Origin: Actinomycetospora chiangmaiensis DSM 45062
GTDB taxonomy: Bacteria > Actinomycetota > Actinomycetes > Mycobacteriales > Pseudonocardiaceae
NCBI RefSeq assembly: GCF_000379625.1
Contig: NZ_KB903221.1
Span: 94,127-158,126 of the forward strand
Direction of reading: 5' to 3'
DNA length: 64,000 bases
In this document: positions 15,964 through 24,430 of the stretch, piece after piece
Numbering within the stretch: the first letter of the stretch is position 1
Layout of the letters: each line of letters opens with the position of its first letter
Translations under genes and position numbers: made by a program
Notes under the pieces: generated by a model
Database searches by the model: none
What the model was told of the DNA's origin: nothing
The model's input: only the letters and a program-made list of their open reading frames with translations

Positions 15964-16806
15964 ATGCCCGCGATGCTGCGTGGACTCGAAGGCAAGACCG
16001 TCCTGATCACCGGGGCCGCGAAGGGCCAGGGGCTCAGCCACGCCCTGGCGTTCGCGGACGCGGGCGCGGACGTCGCCGCCCTCGACATCACCGACCCCAT
16101 CGACGACATCTATCCGCTGGCGACCGCCGACATGCTCGAGGCGACCGTCGCCGCCGTCGAGGCGAAGGGCCGCCGCTGCCTGCCGCTGCCCTGCGACCTG
16201 CGCGACGAGGCCCAGGTCGAGGCCGCCGTCGCGAAGGCGCTCGGCTTCTTCGACCACCGCATCGACATCGTGGTGAACAACGCCGGGGTCGCCGCGCTCG
16301 ACACGATCCAGGGCATGCGCTCGCACGTGATGGACGCCGTGATCGACACGATCGTCAAGGGGCACATGTACGTCGCGAAGTACGTGGTGCCCAGCATGAT
16401 CGGGCACCGCAGCGGCAAGATCATCAACATCTCGTCCGGCGTCACCGGCTCCGGCCACGCCCAGCTCTCGCACTACGTCGCCGCGAAGCACGCCATCCAG
16501 GGACTGACCTCCGCCTGGGCGTTCGAGCTCGCGGAGTTCGACATCAACGTCAACGCGATCGCCCCGGCGACGATCAAGCCGGGCGAGGGACAGGGCTCGG
16601 GCATGGTGCTGGGCCTGGCCGGCGAGGTCGGCATGACGCCCGACGACGCCTACGAGATGTTCTCCGCCGCCGGCAACATGCCCGGTCCGAAGTGGCGCAC
16701 GGAGGTCTCGGACATCACCGACGCCGTCCTCTTCCTCGCCTCCGACAACGCCGACCAGATCACCGGGCACATCCTGCGCGTGGACGCCGGGCAGGGGGCG
16801 AAGTAG
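15964..16806 (+). CDS. mycofactocin-dependent-type SDR (carveol dehydrogenase-like)
   Basis: 280 residues. The cofactor loop TGAAKGQGLSHALAFADAGADVAALDI, the insertion after strand 2 (residues 30-60) and NNAGVAALDTIQGM are signatures of the mycofactocin-coupled SDR group, whose bound NAD does not exchange and which pass electrons to mycofactocin; carveol dehydrogenase is a family member. Catalytic Ser is in NISSGV and Tyr/Lys in HYVAAKHAIQG. GAGGAGG sits just before the ATG. Third gene of the P450 / NTF2 operon, matching oxidation of an alcohol produced by it. No mycofactocin biosynthesis gene is in this window. Confidence 0.9.
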   Translation: MPAMLRGLEGKTVLITGAAKGQGLSHALAFADAGADVAALDITDPIDDIYPLATADMLEATVAAVEAKGRRCLPLPCDLRDEAQVEAAVAKALGFFDHRIDIVVNNAGVAALDTIQGMRSHVMDAVIDTIVKGHMYVAKYVVPSMIGHRSGKIINISSGVTGSGHAQLSHYVAAKHAIQGLTSAWAFELAEFDINVNAIAPATIKPGEGQGSGMVLGLAGEVGMTPDDAYEMFSAAGNMPGPKWRTEVSDITDAVLFLASDNADQITGHILRVDAGQGAK

Positions 16807-16809
16807 GCC

Positions 16810-17232
16810 TCAGCGGAGCTGGTCGTCGATCCAGGCATCGTGGGAGCGCTGCCTGCCCTGCCCGTCGACGTAGCCGCAGTCGCGGTTGGTGATCTCGTCC
16901 GGGTGGGCCGGGTCGCCGAACACGGGCGGGCCGGAGAGGTCGCAGGCGGTGCTCGCGCCCGTCGCCGTGGCGGTGGCCCGCGTCGTGGTCGTGGGCTGCT
17001 TCCCGGTGACCGGCCGTGTGCTGCTCGACGTCCCGGTGATCGCGACCGGTGCGACGGCCGGGCCCGCCGCCGTGACCGCGGCGGCAGGCCGGGCGAGCGG
17101 GACGACGACCGGCGCGGCCGCGGGGACCACGAGCGCGGAGGTCGCACTGCCGATCAGCCCGGCGAGCGCGGTCGCCCCGAGCGAGAGGCGCGCCCGGTGC
17201 GCCGTCGCGCCCTGCACCTGGTGCCGACCCAT
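16810..17232 (-). CDS. secreted Ala/Thr-rich hypothetical protein
   Basis: 140 residues. A Sec signal peptide spans about residues 10-40 (basic start, LGATALAGLIGSATSALVVPAAA). A Val/Ala/Pro/Thr-rich linker follows, then a compact C-terminal segment with two Cys (STACDLSGPPVFGDPAHP and ITNRDCGYVDGQGRQRSH) that could form a disulfide. No family recognised. It converges on the SDR with only three bases between the stops. Confidence 0.7.
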   Translation of the reverse strand: MGRHQVQGATAHRARLSLGATALAGLIGSATSALVVPAAAPVVVPLARPAAAVTAAGPAVAPVAITGTSSSTRPVTGKQPTTTTRATATATGASTACDLSGPPVFGDPAHPDEITNRDCGYVDGQGRQRSHDAWIDDQLR

Positions 17233-17360
17233 GTGGCCCCCGACCTCGATCCGATGACCGTGCAGTCGGGGTGCCCTGGCCGTCCGTTATCGATTCGTCA
17301 TCGACACCACTCGATCGTGTGGGGACGACGCAGCGCACCGCCGCCCGGCCGGTGTAGGGC

Positions 17361-18767
17361 TCAGGAGATGTCCGGCTCGGCCTCACCGGCGAGCGCCTCC
17401 GCGATCGCGCGCGGCTCGAGCCCCTCCGGGCCCACCACGACGACCGACCCCGGCTCGGCGGGCTCCACCCGCGGCGGCTCCTCGCCGCAGATCGCGTGCA
17501 CGAGCGCCCGTTCCAGCGCCGGGCGCACCAGGTCGGCGAGCTCCTCGCCGCGCGGCTTCGCGAGGCCGTCGACCAGGGCCGGCACGTCCACGAGCGCCGC
17601 GGCCGCGCTCGGCCGGGCGAGCGTGCACACGTCGCGTTCCCGACGACGGGTCGCGGTGCTCCGCGACCACGTCAGGACCACCGTGCCGTGCAGGTCGGTC
17701 CAGAACTGCCGCTCGGCGACCGGCGCCGGCAGTGGACCGGCCGCCGTCGCCTCGACGGTCCGCGACCGCCGGACGTCCTCGGCGGTCGCCTCGAGGCCGG
17801 CGAGCCGGTCCGTGTCGTCGGGGTCGTCGGCGAGGTCGGTGATCGCCCGGAACGCGCCGTCGGTCGTCAGGACGGCCGCGAGGTCGAGCCGCTCGGCCTC
17901 CACCCGGTACTGGTGCACCACCAGCCGCGGCCCGTCCGCCGTCGCGCCCGCCCGGGTACTGACGACGGCCAGGTCGAGCCGGTCGGGGGGTGGGTCCTCC
18001 CCGTCGGGCACGTCGTAGGCCCGGGCGCAGGCGGGCCAGTGCAGCAGCGTGGACCCGTCGTCGGGAACCACGTCCCTCTCGCGCGTCCGGTCGAGGACGA
18101 GGCCGAGCAGGCGGAGCTGGTCGGTCTCCCGGTCGTCGACGTAGCCGCGGACCTCGGCCAGCGCCCCGTCGTGATCGGCCGCGAGCGCGTCGAGTCGCGC
18201 TCCCGTCCCGTCGTCCGCGTCGACCCGGCGGCCCAGCTCCTCGAGCTGCGAGGTCAGCCGACGACGCGTCCGCCACCCCTCGTAGGCGAGGCCGCCGAGG
18301 AGCAGCAGGACGACCAGGGCGCCCCCGACGAGCCACGGCCAGCCGAGGCCGCGTTGCTCGACCACCGGCGCGGGCGTGACCGTCACCGGCGTGTCCACGG
18401 TCGTCGACTGCACGCCCAGCCGCGTCAGCCCCTCGATCGCCACCGGGTTCCCGACGTCGAGCTGCTGCGCCGCCCGGTAGTGCCCGGTCGCGCCGGTCGG
18501 GTCGCCCGCGGTCTCCGCCTCGGCGCCGGCCGCGACCTCGCGGTACGCGGCCGCGTAGCGCTCGCTCGCGGCGTTCAGTCCCGAGGTCGCGCAGTCGCCC
18601 TCCTGCGCCTGGAGCGCCCGCGCCGACAGCTCGGTCGCGGCCCCGACCCGGCCGGCCTGCAGCTGCGTCGCCGCGGCGTCGCACAAGGGCGTGGGCGCGG
18701 CGGAGCACCCGGCGGTCGTCGTCACGACCGCGAGCAGGACCGCGGACGCGGCGAGGAGGGATCGCAC
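17361..18767 (-). CDS. membrane-anchored lipoprotein with coiled-coil linker, unknown function
   Basis: 468 residues. A lipoprotein signal peptide ends at TAGC (lipobox, Cys near residue 21). Residues ~25-115 look helical and tetratricopeptide-like (TELSARALQAQEG, ATGHYRAAQQLDV). A transmembrane helix at ~132-152 (WPWLVGGALVVLLLLGGLAYEG) is followed by a coiled coil (RLTSQLEELGRRVDA) and a cytoplasmic C-terminal domain of ~270 residues. Having both a lipobox and a membrane span predicts an extracytoplasmic N-terminus and cytoplasmic C-terminus. GTG 18767 has AGGAAC before it and lies 11 bases after the HxlR stop. No known domain identified. Confidence 0.8.
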   Translation of the reverse strand: MRSLLAASAVLLAVVTTTAGCSAAPTPLCDAAATQLQAGRVGAATELSARALQAQEGDCATSGLNAASERYAAAYREVAAGAEAETAGDPTGATGHYRAAQQLDVGNPVAIEGLTRLGVQSTTVDTPVTVTPAPVVEQRGLGWPWLVGGALVVLLLLGGLAYEGWRTRRRLTSQLEELGRRVDADDGTGARLDALAADHDGALAEVRGYVDDRETDQLRLLGLVLDRTRERDVVPDDGSTLLHWPACARAYDVPDGEDPPPDRLDLAVVSTRAGATADGPRLVVHQYRVEAERLDLAAVLTTDGAFRAITDLADDPDDTDRLAGLEATAEDVRRSRTVEATAAGPLPAPVAERQFWTDLHGTVVLTWSRSTATRRRERDVCTLARPSAAAALVDVPALVDGLAKPRGEELADLVRPALERALVHAICGEEPPRVEPAEPGSVVVVGPEGLEPRAIAEALAGEAEPDIS

Positions 18768-18778
18768 CGGGGATGTTC

Positions 18779-19174
18779 CTACAACATCGACTTCGGCGTC
18801 CCGACGGGAGCCCGGGTGTCGTAGGCGGACCGCGCGTCGTCGACGTCGGCCATGTGCGTCTCGGCCCAGTCGCGCAGGACGGCCAGCGGGGCGGCGAGCG
18901 ACCGTCCGAGCGGCGTGAGGCCGTAGTGCACCGCGGGCGGCACCGTCGGCTCCACCCGGCGGGAGACGAAGCCGTCGCGTTCGAGGACGCGCAGCGTGTC
19001 GGCGAGGACCTTCGAGGAGATGCCGGGCGCCCGGCGCCGGAGCTCGGCGAACCGCACCTCGTCCTCGGCCCCCAGGGCGAGGAAGAGCATCGACACCCAC
19101 TTCGAGCCGATCCGGTCGAGCAGTTGCCGCGTCGGGCAGGACGGGTCGAGGAGGTCTCCCCGGCGGGCGGTCAC
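18779..19174 (-). CDS. HxlR-family transcriptional regulator
   Basis: 131-residue HxlR/MarR-like winged helix. The family N-terminal DPSCPTRQLLDRIGSKWVSMLF includes the conserved Cys used for thiol or quinone sensing in several members. It is followed by RFAELRRRAPGISSKVLADTLRVLERDG (recognition helix) and the wing ending VHYGLTPLGRSL. It is divergent from an epoxide-hydrolase-like gene and co-directional with the lipoprotein gene. It likely responds to a reactive electrophile and controls the hydrolase. Confidence 0.92.
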   Translation of the reverse strand: MTARRGDLLDPSCPTRQLLDRIGSKWVSMLFLALGAEDEVRFAELRRRAPGISSKVLADTLRVLERDGFVSRRVEPTVPPAVHYGLTPLGRSLAAPLAVLRDWAETHMADVDDARSAYDTRAPVGTPKSML

Positions 19175-19240
19175 CTGCAGCTCACCTCGTCACCTCGCAG
19201 TGCGTCCTTGTGGCCCCGTCTGCGGTTCCCGACGATGACC

Positions 19241-19260
19241 AGGTCACCACAGGTTACCGC
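19241..19260. promoter_or_regulatory. tandem AGGTnACC direct repeats between HxlR and hydrolase genes
   Basis: AGGTCACCAC followed directly by AGGTTACCGC: two copies spaced exactly one helical turn, each a small GGTnACC palindrome, just upstream of the hydrolase Shine-Dalgarno. Candidate HxlR binding site. Confidence 0.35.
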
Positions 19261-19271
19261 CGAGGAGGACC

Positions 19272-20081
19272 ATGGAGCACCACGACGTCGACGGTCGCCA
19301 CGTCGTGACCGCGGGCGCCGGACCCGCCGTGGTCCTGCTGCACGGCTGGCCGCACACGTGGTTCCTGTGGCGGTACGTCATGACGCGGCTCGCCCCGCGT
19401 CACCGCGTGATGGCGCCCGACCTGCGGGGTCTCGGCGCCAGTCGTCGGGAGGCCGACGGCTACGACCTGCACACGGGGGCCGACGACGTCGTCGCGACGC
19501 TCGACGCGCTCGGCGTGGCGGACGCGCTCGTCGTCGGGATCGATCTCGGGGCGTCGATCGCCGCGATGACCGCGCTGCGTCACCCGGACCGGGTGCGGGG
19601 CCTCGCGGTGACCGAGGGGCTGCTCGGGCGGCTGCCCGGGGCCGAGGACTTCCGCCCCCCGTGGTGGTTCGGATTCCACGGGGTGCCCGGGCTCGCGGAG
19701 ACCGTGCTGGCCGGGCACGAGGCGGAGTACCTGGACTTCTTCTACCGGTCGGGCACGGCGGACGGGCGGGGGATCGCTCCCGAGGCGCGGGACGCGTTCG
19801 TCGCGGCCTACGCCGACCCGGGGTCGATGCGCTGCGGGTTCGCCTACTACCGCGCGCTCGGGGTGCACGCCGACCAGCTCGCGGCGGCCGGACGGCTGCG
19901 GGTGCCGGCGCTGGCGATCGCGGGCGGGGTGGTCGGCGAGGCGGTCGGACGCCAGCTCGACGGCATCGCCGACGACGTCTCGCACGTGGCCGTCGCGGGC
20001 TGCGGTCACCTGGTGCCCGAGGAACGACCGGACGCGCTCGCCGGTCACCTGGCGTCGTTCGCTGCCGCCGTCGGGGCGTGA
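19272..20081 (+). CDS. alpha/beta hydrolase, epoxide-hydrolase-like
   Basis: 269-residue alpha/beta hydrolase. Oxyanion-hole motif HGWPHTWFLWR, strand-4 motif DLRGLGASRR, nucleophile elbow GIDLGAS with Asp rather than Ser, and catalytic His in AGCGHLVPEE. An Asp nucleophile with an HGWP motif marks the epoxide hydrolase / haloalkane dehalogenase branch. The two cap Tyr of epoxide hydrolases are plausible in FFYRSG and FAYYRALG. ATG is preceded by GAGGAGG. Divergent HxlR gene is the probable regulator. Confidence 0.9.
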   Translation: MEHHDVDGRHVVTAGAGPAVVLLHGWPHTWFLWRYVMTRLAPRHRVMAPDLRGLGASRREADGYDLHTGADDVVATLDALGVADALVVGIDLGASIAAMTALRHPDRVRGLAVTEGLLGRLPGAEDFRPPWWFGFHGVPGLAETVLAGHEAEYLDFFYRSGTADGRGIAPEARDAFVAAYADPGSMRCGFAYYRALGVHADQLAAAGRLRVPALAIAGGVVGEAVGRQLDGIADDVSHVAVAGCGHLVPEERPDALAGHLASFAAAVGA

Positions 20082-20145
20082 GGGGAGGATCCGAGCGCTC
20101 TTGTCGCCCCAGGGTTCCCCTCGCGCGGGGAAGGCGGGTCGGGCC

Positions 20146-21114
20146 TCAGCGCACCGCGACGACGAGCTTGCCCAGCGCCGAGCGCCCGCCGAGAGCCGCG
20201 ACCGCCTCCCCGGCGCGGTCCAGGGGGTAGGTGCCGCCGATCGGCGGGGTGAGCGCCCCGGACTCGAGCAGCGGGACGATCCGGTCCCACTCGCGGCGCT
20301 GCGCCCCGGGGCGCGGCAGGGCGTAGGCGCCCCAGCCCACGCCGCGGACGTCGATGTTGTTCAGCAGGAGCCGGTTCACCTTCACCGTCGGGATGTCGCC
20401 CGCGGTGAAGCCGACGACCAGCAGGCGGCCGAGCGGGGCGAGGCAGCGCAGCGAGTCGGTGAACCGGTCACCGCCGACCGGGTCGACGACGAGGTCGACG
20501 CCCGCGCCGCCGGTCGCCTCGAGGACCGCGTCCTTGAACCCCTCGCTCCCCACCACCGTGTCGACCCCGAGCGACCGGACGAACGTCGCCTTCTCGTCGG
20601 TGGAGGTCACGGCGATGACGTGGGCGCCGAGTGCCAGCGCGAGCTGCACGCTCGCCGTCCCGATGCCTCCGGCCGCGCCGTGCACCAGGACGGTCTCCCC
20701 CGCCTGCAGCCCGCCGCGGATGCCCAGCCCGAACGACATCGTCAGGTAGTTCATCGGCAGGCACGCCCCGGCGGCGGACGTGACGCCGTCGGGCAGCGGG
20801 AAGACGGCGTCGGCGCGGACCGCAACGGTCTCGGCGAACGCGCCGACGGTGCTCGCCGCCGCGACCCGCTGCCCCACCGCGAGCCCCGAGTCCGGCGGGG
20901 CCCATCGCACCGTCCCCGCCGGTTCGCCGCCGAGGGTGAAGGGCAGCTCCGGCTTGTACTGGTAGCGGTCCTGGGTGAGCAGGAGGTCCGGGAAGTTGAC
21001 GCCGGCCGCCTCGACGTCGACGAGCACCTCCCCGTCGCCGGGCTGCGGCTCGGGCACGTCCTCGACCGTCACGGCCGACGGCCCGTCGTGGCTGGTCACG
21101 CGTACGGCGCGCAC
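20146..21114 (-). CDS. NADPH:quinone oxidoreductase family (zinc-free MDR)
   Basis: 322-residue medium-chain dehydrogenase/reductase of the quinone oxidoreductase type. N-terminal GroES-like domain (VNFPDLLLTQDRYQYKPELPF, TLGGEPAGTV) and a Rossmann domain with HGAAGGIGTASVQLALALGA. No structural or catalytic zinc Cys are present, consistent with the zinc-free QOR/crotonyl-CoA-reductase-like group; in acyl-CoA operons such proteins reduce enoyl groups. It is the distal gene of a unit with a phosphotransferase (3 bases upstream) and a TetR regulator. Confidence 0.92.
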   Translation of the reverse strand: MRAVRVTSHDGPSAVTVEDVPEPQPGDGEVLVDVEAAGVNFPDLLLTQDRYQYKPELPFTLGGEPAGTVRWAPPDSGLAVGQRVAAASTVGAFAETVAVRADAVFPLPDGVTSAAGACLPMNYLTMSFGLGIRGGLQAGETVLVHGAAGGIGTASVQLALALGAHVIAVTSTDEKATFVRSLGVDTVVGSEGFKDAVLEATGGAGVDLVVDPVGGDRFTDSLRCLAPLGRLLVVGFTAGDIPTVKVNRLLLNNIDVRGVGWGAYALPRPGAQRREWDRIVPLLESGALTPPIGGTYPLDRAGEAVAALGGRSALGKLVVAVR

Positions 21115-21117
21115 GGG

Positions 21118-22443
21118 CTACCTCCGGGGTCGGGGTTGGGGATACCGCGGGTTCGCGACGGCGAGGCGGGTCAACGTCGAGCTGCGGACGGCGGCGGACA
21201 CGGCCTCGTCGTCGGGATCGAGCGAGCCGTCGCGGAGACCCGCCACCAGAGCGACGTCGTCGGGACAGCCGGCGTCGGCGAGGCGGTCGAGGTGCTGTCG
21301 GCGCAGCTCCGGGCCGAGGGACACCTCGCGCGCCACGACGCCCAGCCCGGTCCGGGCGACGCGCGCCAGGTAGCGGGACCGGTCGTCGGCGAACGTCAGT
21401 TCCCCGACGAGTGCGCCGGAGACCGCGTCGAGCAGTTCGTCCACCGTCGGACGGTCGGAGCCGGTCGTCGTGGCCGCGACCTCGGGCAGCGGGTCCTCCG
21501 GGGCGACCAGGCCGAGGACGAGGAGCGCGTCGTACTCGGCCTCCACCGCGCGGCGCCCGAGGACGGCCATCTCCATCGACCGCTCCGACCCGCCCAGGTG
21601 CCGCTCCGCCTGCATCCGGCAGATCACCGCCCAGTGCACGCACGCGTAGAGCTCCCACCAGCGCACGGCCGCGGGGTCGGGACGCTCCGCCAGCTCGGCG
21701 TAGCCGTCGAGGAGCTCGTCGAGCGAGCCGAACCCGCCGACCTCCGCCTCGGCGCCGAACCGCCACGCCCGCAGGCACAGCCACCCGAGGTCCTCGCGCG
21801 GGTCGCCGACGTGGGCGAGCTCCCAGTCGAGCACGGCCCGGAGCCCGTCCTCTCCGACGAGGAGGTTGCCGTGGCGGAAGTCGCCGTGCACCACGGCGGG
21901 CGCCGTTCCCGACGGCGGGTGCGCGGACAACGCCCGGAACGCCACCTCGAGCGCGGGGCGGGGTTCGCCGTACGCGTCGTGCTCGGCACGGAGCCGCCCC
22001 AGCGGGTCGTCGACGTGCTCCAGGGACGGCACCTCGTCCGGCGGGATGGTGTGGAGGCGCGCGAGGGTGCGGCCGAGTTCGCGGGCCAGTCCGGCGCGGG
22101 CGGCGGCGAAGCGCTCCTCGCGCAGCAGGCGGGGCGGCAGCGTCTCGCCGTCGAGCCGCTCCATGATCAGGTACGGGCTGCCGACGGCGTCGGAGCCGTC
22201 GCCGGTCGCCACGAGCCGCGGGATCGGGACGCCCGCCCGGGCCGCGGCGCGGAAGCACTCGGCCTCGCGGCGCACCTCGACGGGGCGCGGCACCTCGGGC
22301 GGGTCGCGACGCAGCACCAGTTCCCGCCCGTCGGCGTCGAACGACCACGTCTCGCGGCTCGCGCCCGCGGTCAGCCGCCGGAGCCCGGTGATCGCCGCGC
22401 CGCCCAGCACCTCGGCGAGGGCCTCGCGGAGCGCGTCGGTCAC
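21118..22443 (-). CDS. ACAD10/11-type phosphotransferase (APH fold)
   Basis: 441 residues with an aminoglycoside-phosphotransferase/choline-kinase fold (residues ~15-270): N-lobe LTAGASRETWSFDADGR and LVLRRDPP, hinge YLIMERLDGETL, catalytic loop VVHGDFRHGNLLV (HGDxxxxN) and metal motif LDWELAHVGDPREDLGW. Relatives are the kinase domains of ACAD10/ACAD11 and LvaA of Pseudomonas putida, which phosphorylate 4-hydroxyacyl-CoA to set up dehydration. A C-terminal helical extension of ~140 residues is of unknown role. GTGA overlap with the TetR gene. Position next to acyl-CoA ligase, dehydrogenase and hydratase genes supports a role on an acyl-CoA. Confidence 0.9.
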   Translation of the reverse strand: MTDALREALAEVLGGAAITGLRRLTAGASRETWSFDADGRELVLRRDPPEVPRPVEVRREAECFRAAARAGVPIPRLVATGDGSDAVGSPYLIMERLDGETLPPRLLREERFAAARAGLARELGRTLARLHTIPPDEVPSLEHVDDPLGRLRAEHDAYGEPRPALEVAFRALSAHPPSGTAPAVVHGDFRHGNLLVGEDGLRAVLDWELAHVGDPREDLGWLCLRAWRFGAEAEVGGFGSLDELLDGYAELAERPDPAAVRWWELYACVHWAVICRMQAERHLGGSERSMEMAVLGRRAVEAEYDALLVLGLVAPEDPLPEVAATTTGSDRPTVDELLDAVSGALVGELTFADDRSRYLARVARTGLGVVAREVSLGPELRRQHLDRLADAGCPDDVALVAGLRDGSLDPDDEAVSAAVRSSTLTRLAVANPRYPQPRPRR

Positions 22444-23081
22444 CGCACGCACCCCACCGCGTCGAGGGCGATGGCGCGGTGCCGCGCCACGATCTCCGCG
22501 GCCGAGTGCCCACCGCCGGGGCGGTACCAGGCGGCGACGCCGGTGCAGGCGGTGAGGACGAAGCGCGCCGCGTCGTCGGGGTGGGCGGTGGTGAAGCGCC
22601 CGTCGCGGACCCCCTCGCGCACCGTGCGGTCGAAGAGGCGTCGCTGGGTGTCCCGTTTCGCGACGACGAGCGCGCGGCCGGCCGGCTCGAGGGCGCGGAC
22701 CTCGCTGTTGCCGATGAGGCTCTCGCGCTGCGACTCCATGTGCACGCCCACGTGGGCGGCGACGACCGCGCCCAGCCGGTCGGCCGGGTCGGGCCCCGCG
22801 GCGTCCAGGGCCTCCTCGGTGGCGCGGATCAGGACGTCGAGCCCGCGGTCGCACAACGTCACCAGCAGGCCCTGCTTCGACGCGTAGTGGTGGTAGAGCA
22901 GCGCCGGGCTCGTCCCCGCGGCCACGGCGATGTCGCGCACCGAACTGCCGTGGTAACCGTTCACCGCCATCACCTCGACGGCGGCGGCGAGCAGGGTCGC
23001 GGCCGTCGGGTCGTCGTCGGGACGGGTGAGCACCGTCGGCGGGACGGCCCGCCGTCGGGCCGCGGTCTCGACACGTGCCAT
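22440..23081 (-). CDS. TetR-family transcriptional regulator
   Basis: About 213 residues. The helix-turn-helix is at residues ~35-75: AAVEVMAVNGYHGSSVRDIAVAAGTSPALLYHHYASKQGLL. The C-terminal ligand-binding region resembles the KstR2/FadR-like regulators of acyl-CoA catabolism. The start at 23081 (MARVETAARRR) is preferred because the longer form would run through an operator. Two palindromes carrying TTGAACG half-sites lie between this gene and the divergent CaiB operon, and it probably represses both arms, induced by a CoA thioester. Confidence 0.92.
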   Translation of the reverse strand: MARVETAARRRAVPPTVLTRPDDDPTAATLLAAAVEVMAVNGYHGSSVRDIAVAAGTSPALLYHHYASKQGLLVTLCDRGLDVLIRATEEALDAAGPDPADRLGAVVAAHVGVHMESQRESLIGNSEVRALEPAGRALVVAKRDTQRRLFDRTVREGVRDGRFTTAHPDDAARFVLTACTGVAAWYRPGGGHSAAEIVARHRAIALDAVGCVR

Positions 23082-23098
23082 GTCGGCGACCCTAGCCG

Positions 23099-23114
23099 TC
23101 GAACGATCGTTCAA
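23099..23114. promoter_or_regulatory. TetR operator O1
   Basis: TCGAACG at CGTTCAA: 16-bp inverted repeat, one mismatch from the perfect TTGAACG-N2-CGTTCAA, 18 bases upstream of the TetR ATG. Confidence 0.75.
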
Positions 23115-23153
23115 CCAATCGTTGACCTCGTGAGCAGCGCGGTTCTAACGTCG

Positions 23154-23169
23154 TTGAACGCTCGTTCAA
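23154..23169. promoter_or_regulatory. TetR operator O2
   Basis: TTGAACG ct CGTTCAA, perfect 7-bp arms. Its centre is 55 bases from O1 and about 30 bases upstream of the CaiB start, so one regulator dimer per promoter arm is plausible. Confidence 0.78.
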
Positions 23170-23191
23170 GGTCGACCGGGAAGGGTGGGAG

Positions 23192-24430
23192 GTGTCCGCC
23201 GTGGCAGGGCCATACTCCGGACTGCGGGTCTTCGACCTCAGTCACGTCATCGCCGGACCCTTCTGCACCCGGCTGCTGGCCGACCTCGGCGCCGAGGTGA
23301 TCCGCGTCGAACAGCCGAGCGGCGACCTCATGCGGGCTCTGCCGGTCCCCGTCGGCGACCCCGCGGACCACGTCTCCAGCGCCTACGCGCAGTACAACTG
23401 CGGCAAGCGCTCGATCGGCCTCGACCTCAAGGACCCGCGCGGTCGCGAGCTCGCCCTCGCGCTGGCCGACCGGGCCGACGTCGTCGTGGAGAACTTCGCC
23501 CCGGGCGCGCTCGACCGGCTCGGGCTGGGCTGGGAGGTCCTGCACACCCGCGACCCCCGGACGATCCTGTGCTCGCTGTCGACCTTCGGCACCGAGGGGC
23601 CGTACGCGCACCTGTCCGGCTTCGGGCTGGTCGCGGAGGCGTACTCCGGCCTGATGTCGCTCACCGGCTCCGAGGGCGGCCCGCCGATGCACTTCGGCAC
23701 GGCCCTGGCCGACGTGAACTCCGCGGTCCACGGGCTCGCCGCGATCGGTGCGGCGCTGTACCGGCGGGAGCACACCGGGGAGGGCACGCACGTCGACGTG
23801 TCGGCCTTCGACTCGCTGTTCGCGATGATCGACCAGCAGCCGGCCGCGGGCGCCTTCACCGACGGCGAGGCGGTGCACGGCCGCTACGGGAACCGCCACA
23901 CCACGAGCGTGCCGTCCGGGGTGGCCACGTGCGCCGACGGCACCCACGTCGCCTACGGGATGGCGGGCGACGTCTTCTTCGCCCGGCTGGTCACTGCCAT
24001 GGACGCACCCGACCTCGCGGAGCGCTACGGCACGGTCGCCGCGCGGGTGTCCGACCCCGGCCCGCTCTACGACCGCATCGAGGCGTGGGCCGCCACCTGG
24101 CCGACCGCCGACGCGCTGGTCGGGCACCTCGTCGCCCACGGCCTGTCCGCCGCACGGGTCCGCGGGGTGCGCGAGAATCTCGCCGACCCTCACCTGATCG
24201 CCCGCGGCACGCTCAGCCCCGTCGACGTCCCGGGGCACGGCGAGGTGCTCCTGCCCACCGCGCCCTTCCGGTTCTCCGGGGCCGAGGTGCGCCCCGGGGC
24301 CCCGCCGGGCGCGATCGCCGCCGACACCACGGCCGTCCTGCGCGAGGTCCTCGACCTCGACGACGACGCCGTGACCGCCCTGTTCGACGAAGGCGTCGTC
24401 CACGGCCCGATCCCCGGAGGGACCCGATGA
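23192..24430 (+). CDS. CaiB/BaiF family CoA-transferase (class III)
   Basis: 412 residues. Family motifs: LRVFDLSHVIAGPFCTRLLADLGAEVIRVE at the start, CGKRSIGLDLKDPRGRELAL, VVVENFAPGAL, and LADVNSAVHGLAAIGAALY, where the Asp corresponds to the catalytic aspartate that forms the acyl-anhydride with the CoA donor. It moves CoA from one carboxylic acid to another. First gene of a catabolic operon behind two TetR operators. GTG at 23201 also has a good GGGAGG and could be the true start. Followed by a hydratase gene with ATGA overlap. Confidence 0.93.
   Translation: MSAVAGPYSGLRVFDLSHVIAGPFCTRLLADLGAEVIRVEQPSGDLMRALPVPVGDPADHVSSAYAQYNCGKRSIGLDLKDPRGRELALALADRADVVVENFAPGALDRLGLGWEVLHTRDPRTILCSLSTFGTEGPYAHLSGFGLVAEAYSGLMSLTGSEGGPPMHFGTALADVNSAVHGLAAIGAALYRREHTGEGTHVDVSAFDSLFAMIDQQPAAGAFTDGEAVHGRYGNRHTTSVPSGVATCADGTHVAYGMAGDVFFARLVTAMDAPDLAERYGTVAARVSDPGPLYDRIEAWAATWPTADALVGHLVAHGLSAARVRGVRENLADPHLIARGTLSPVDVPGHGEVLLPTAPFRFSGAEVRPGAPPGAIAADTTAVLREVLDLDDDAVTALFDEGVVHGPIPGGTR

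Noticed and set aside
20101..22887. 928-codon open frame on the plus strand
   Set aside because: Lies antisense to the TetR, phosphotransferase and reductase genes, which have clear motifs and overlapping starts and stops.
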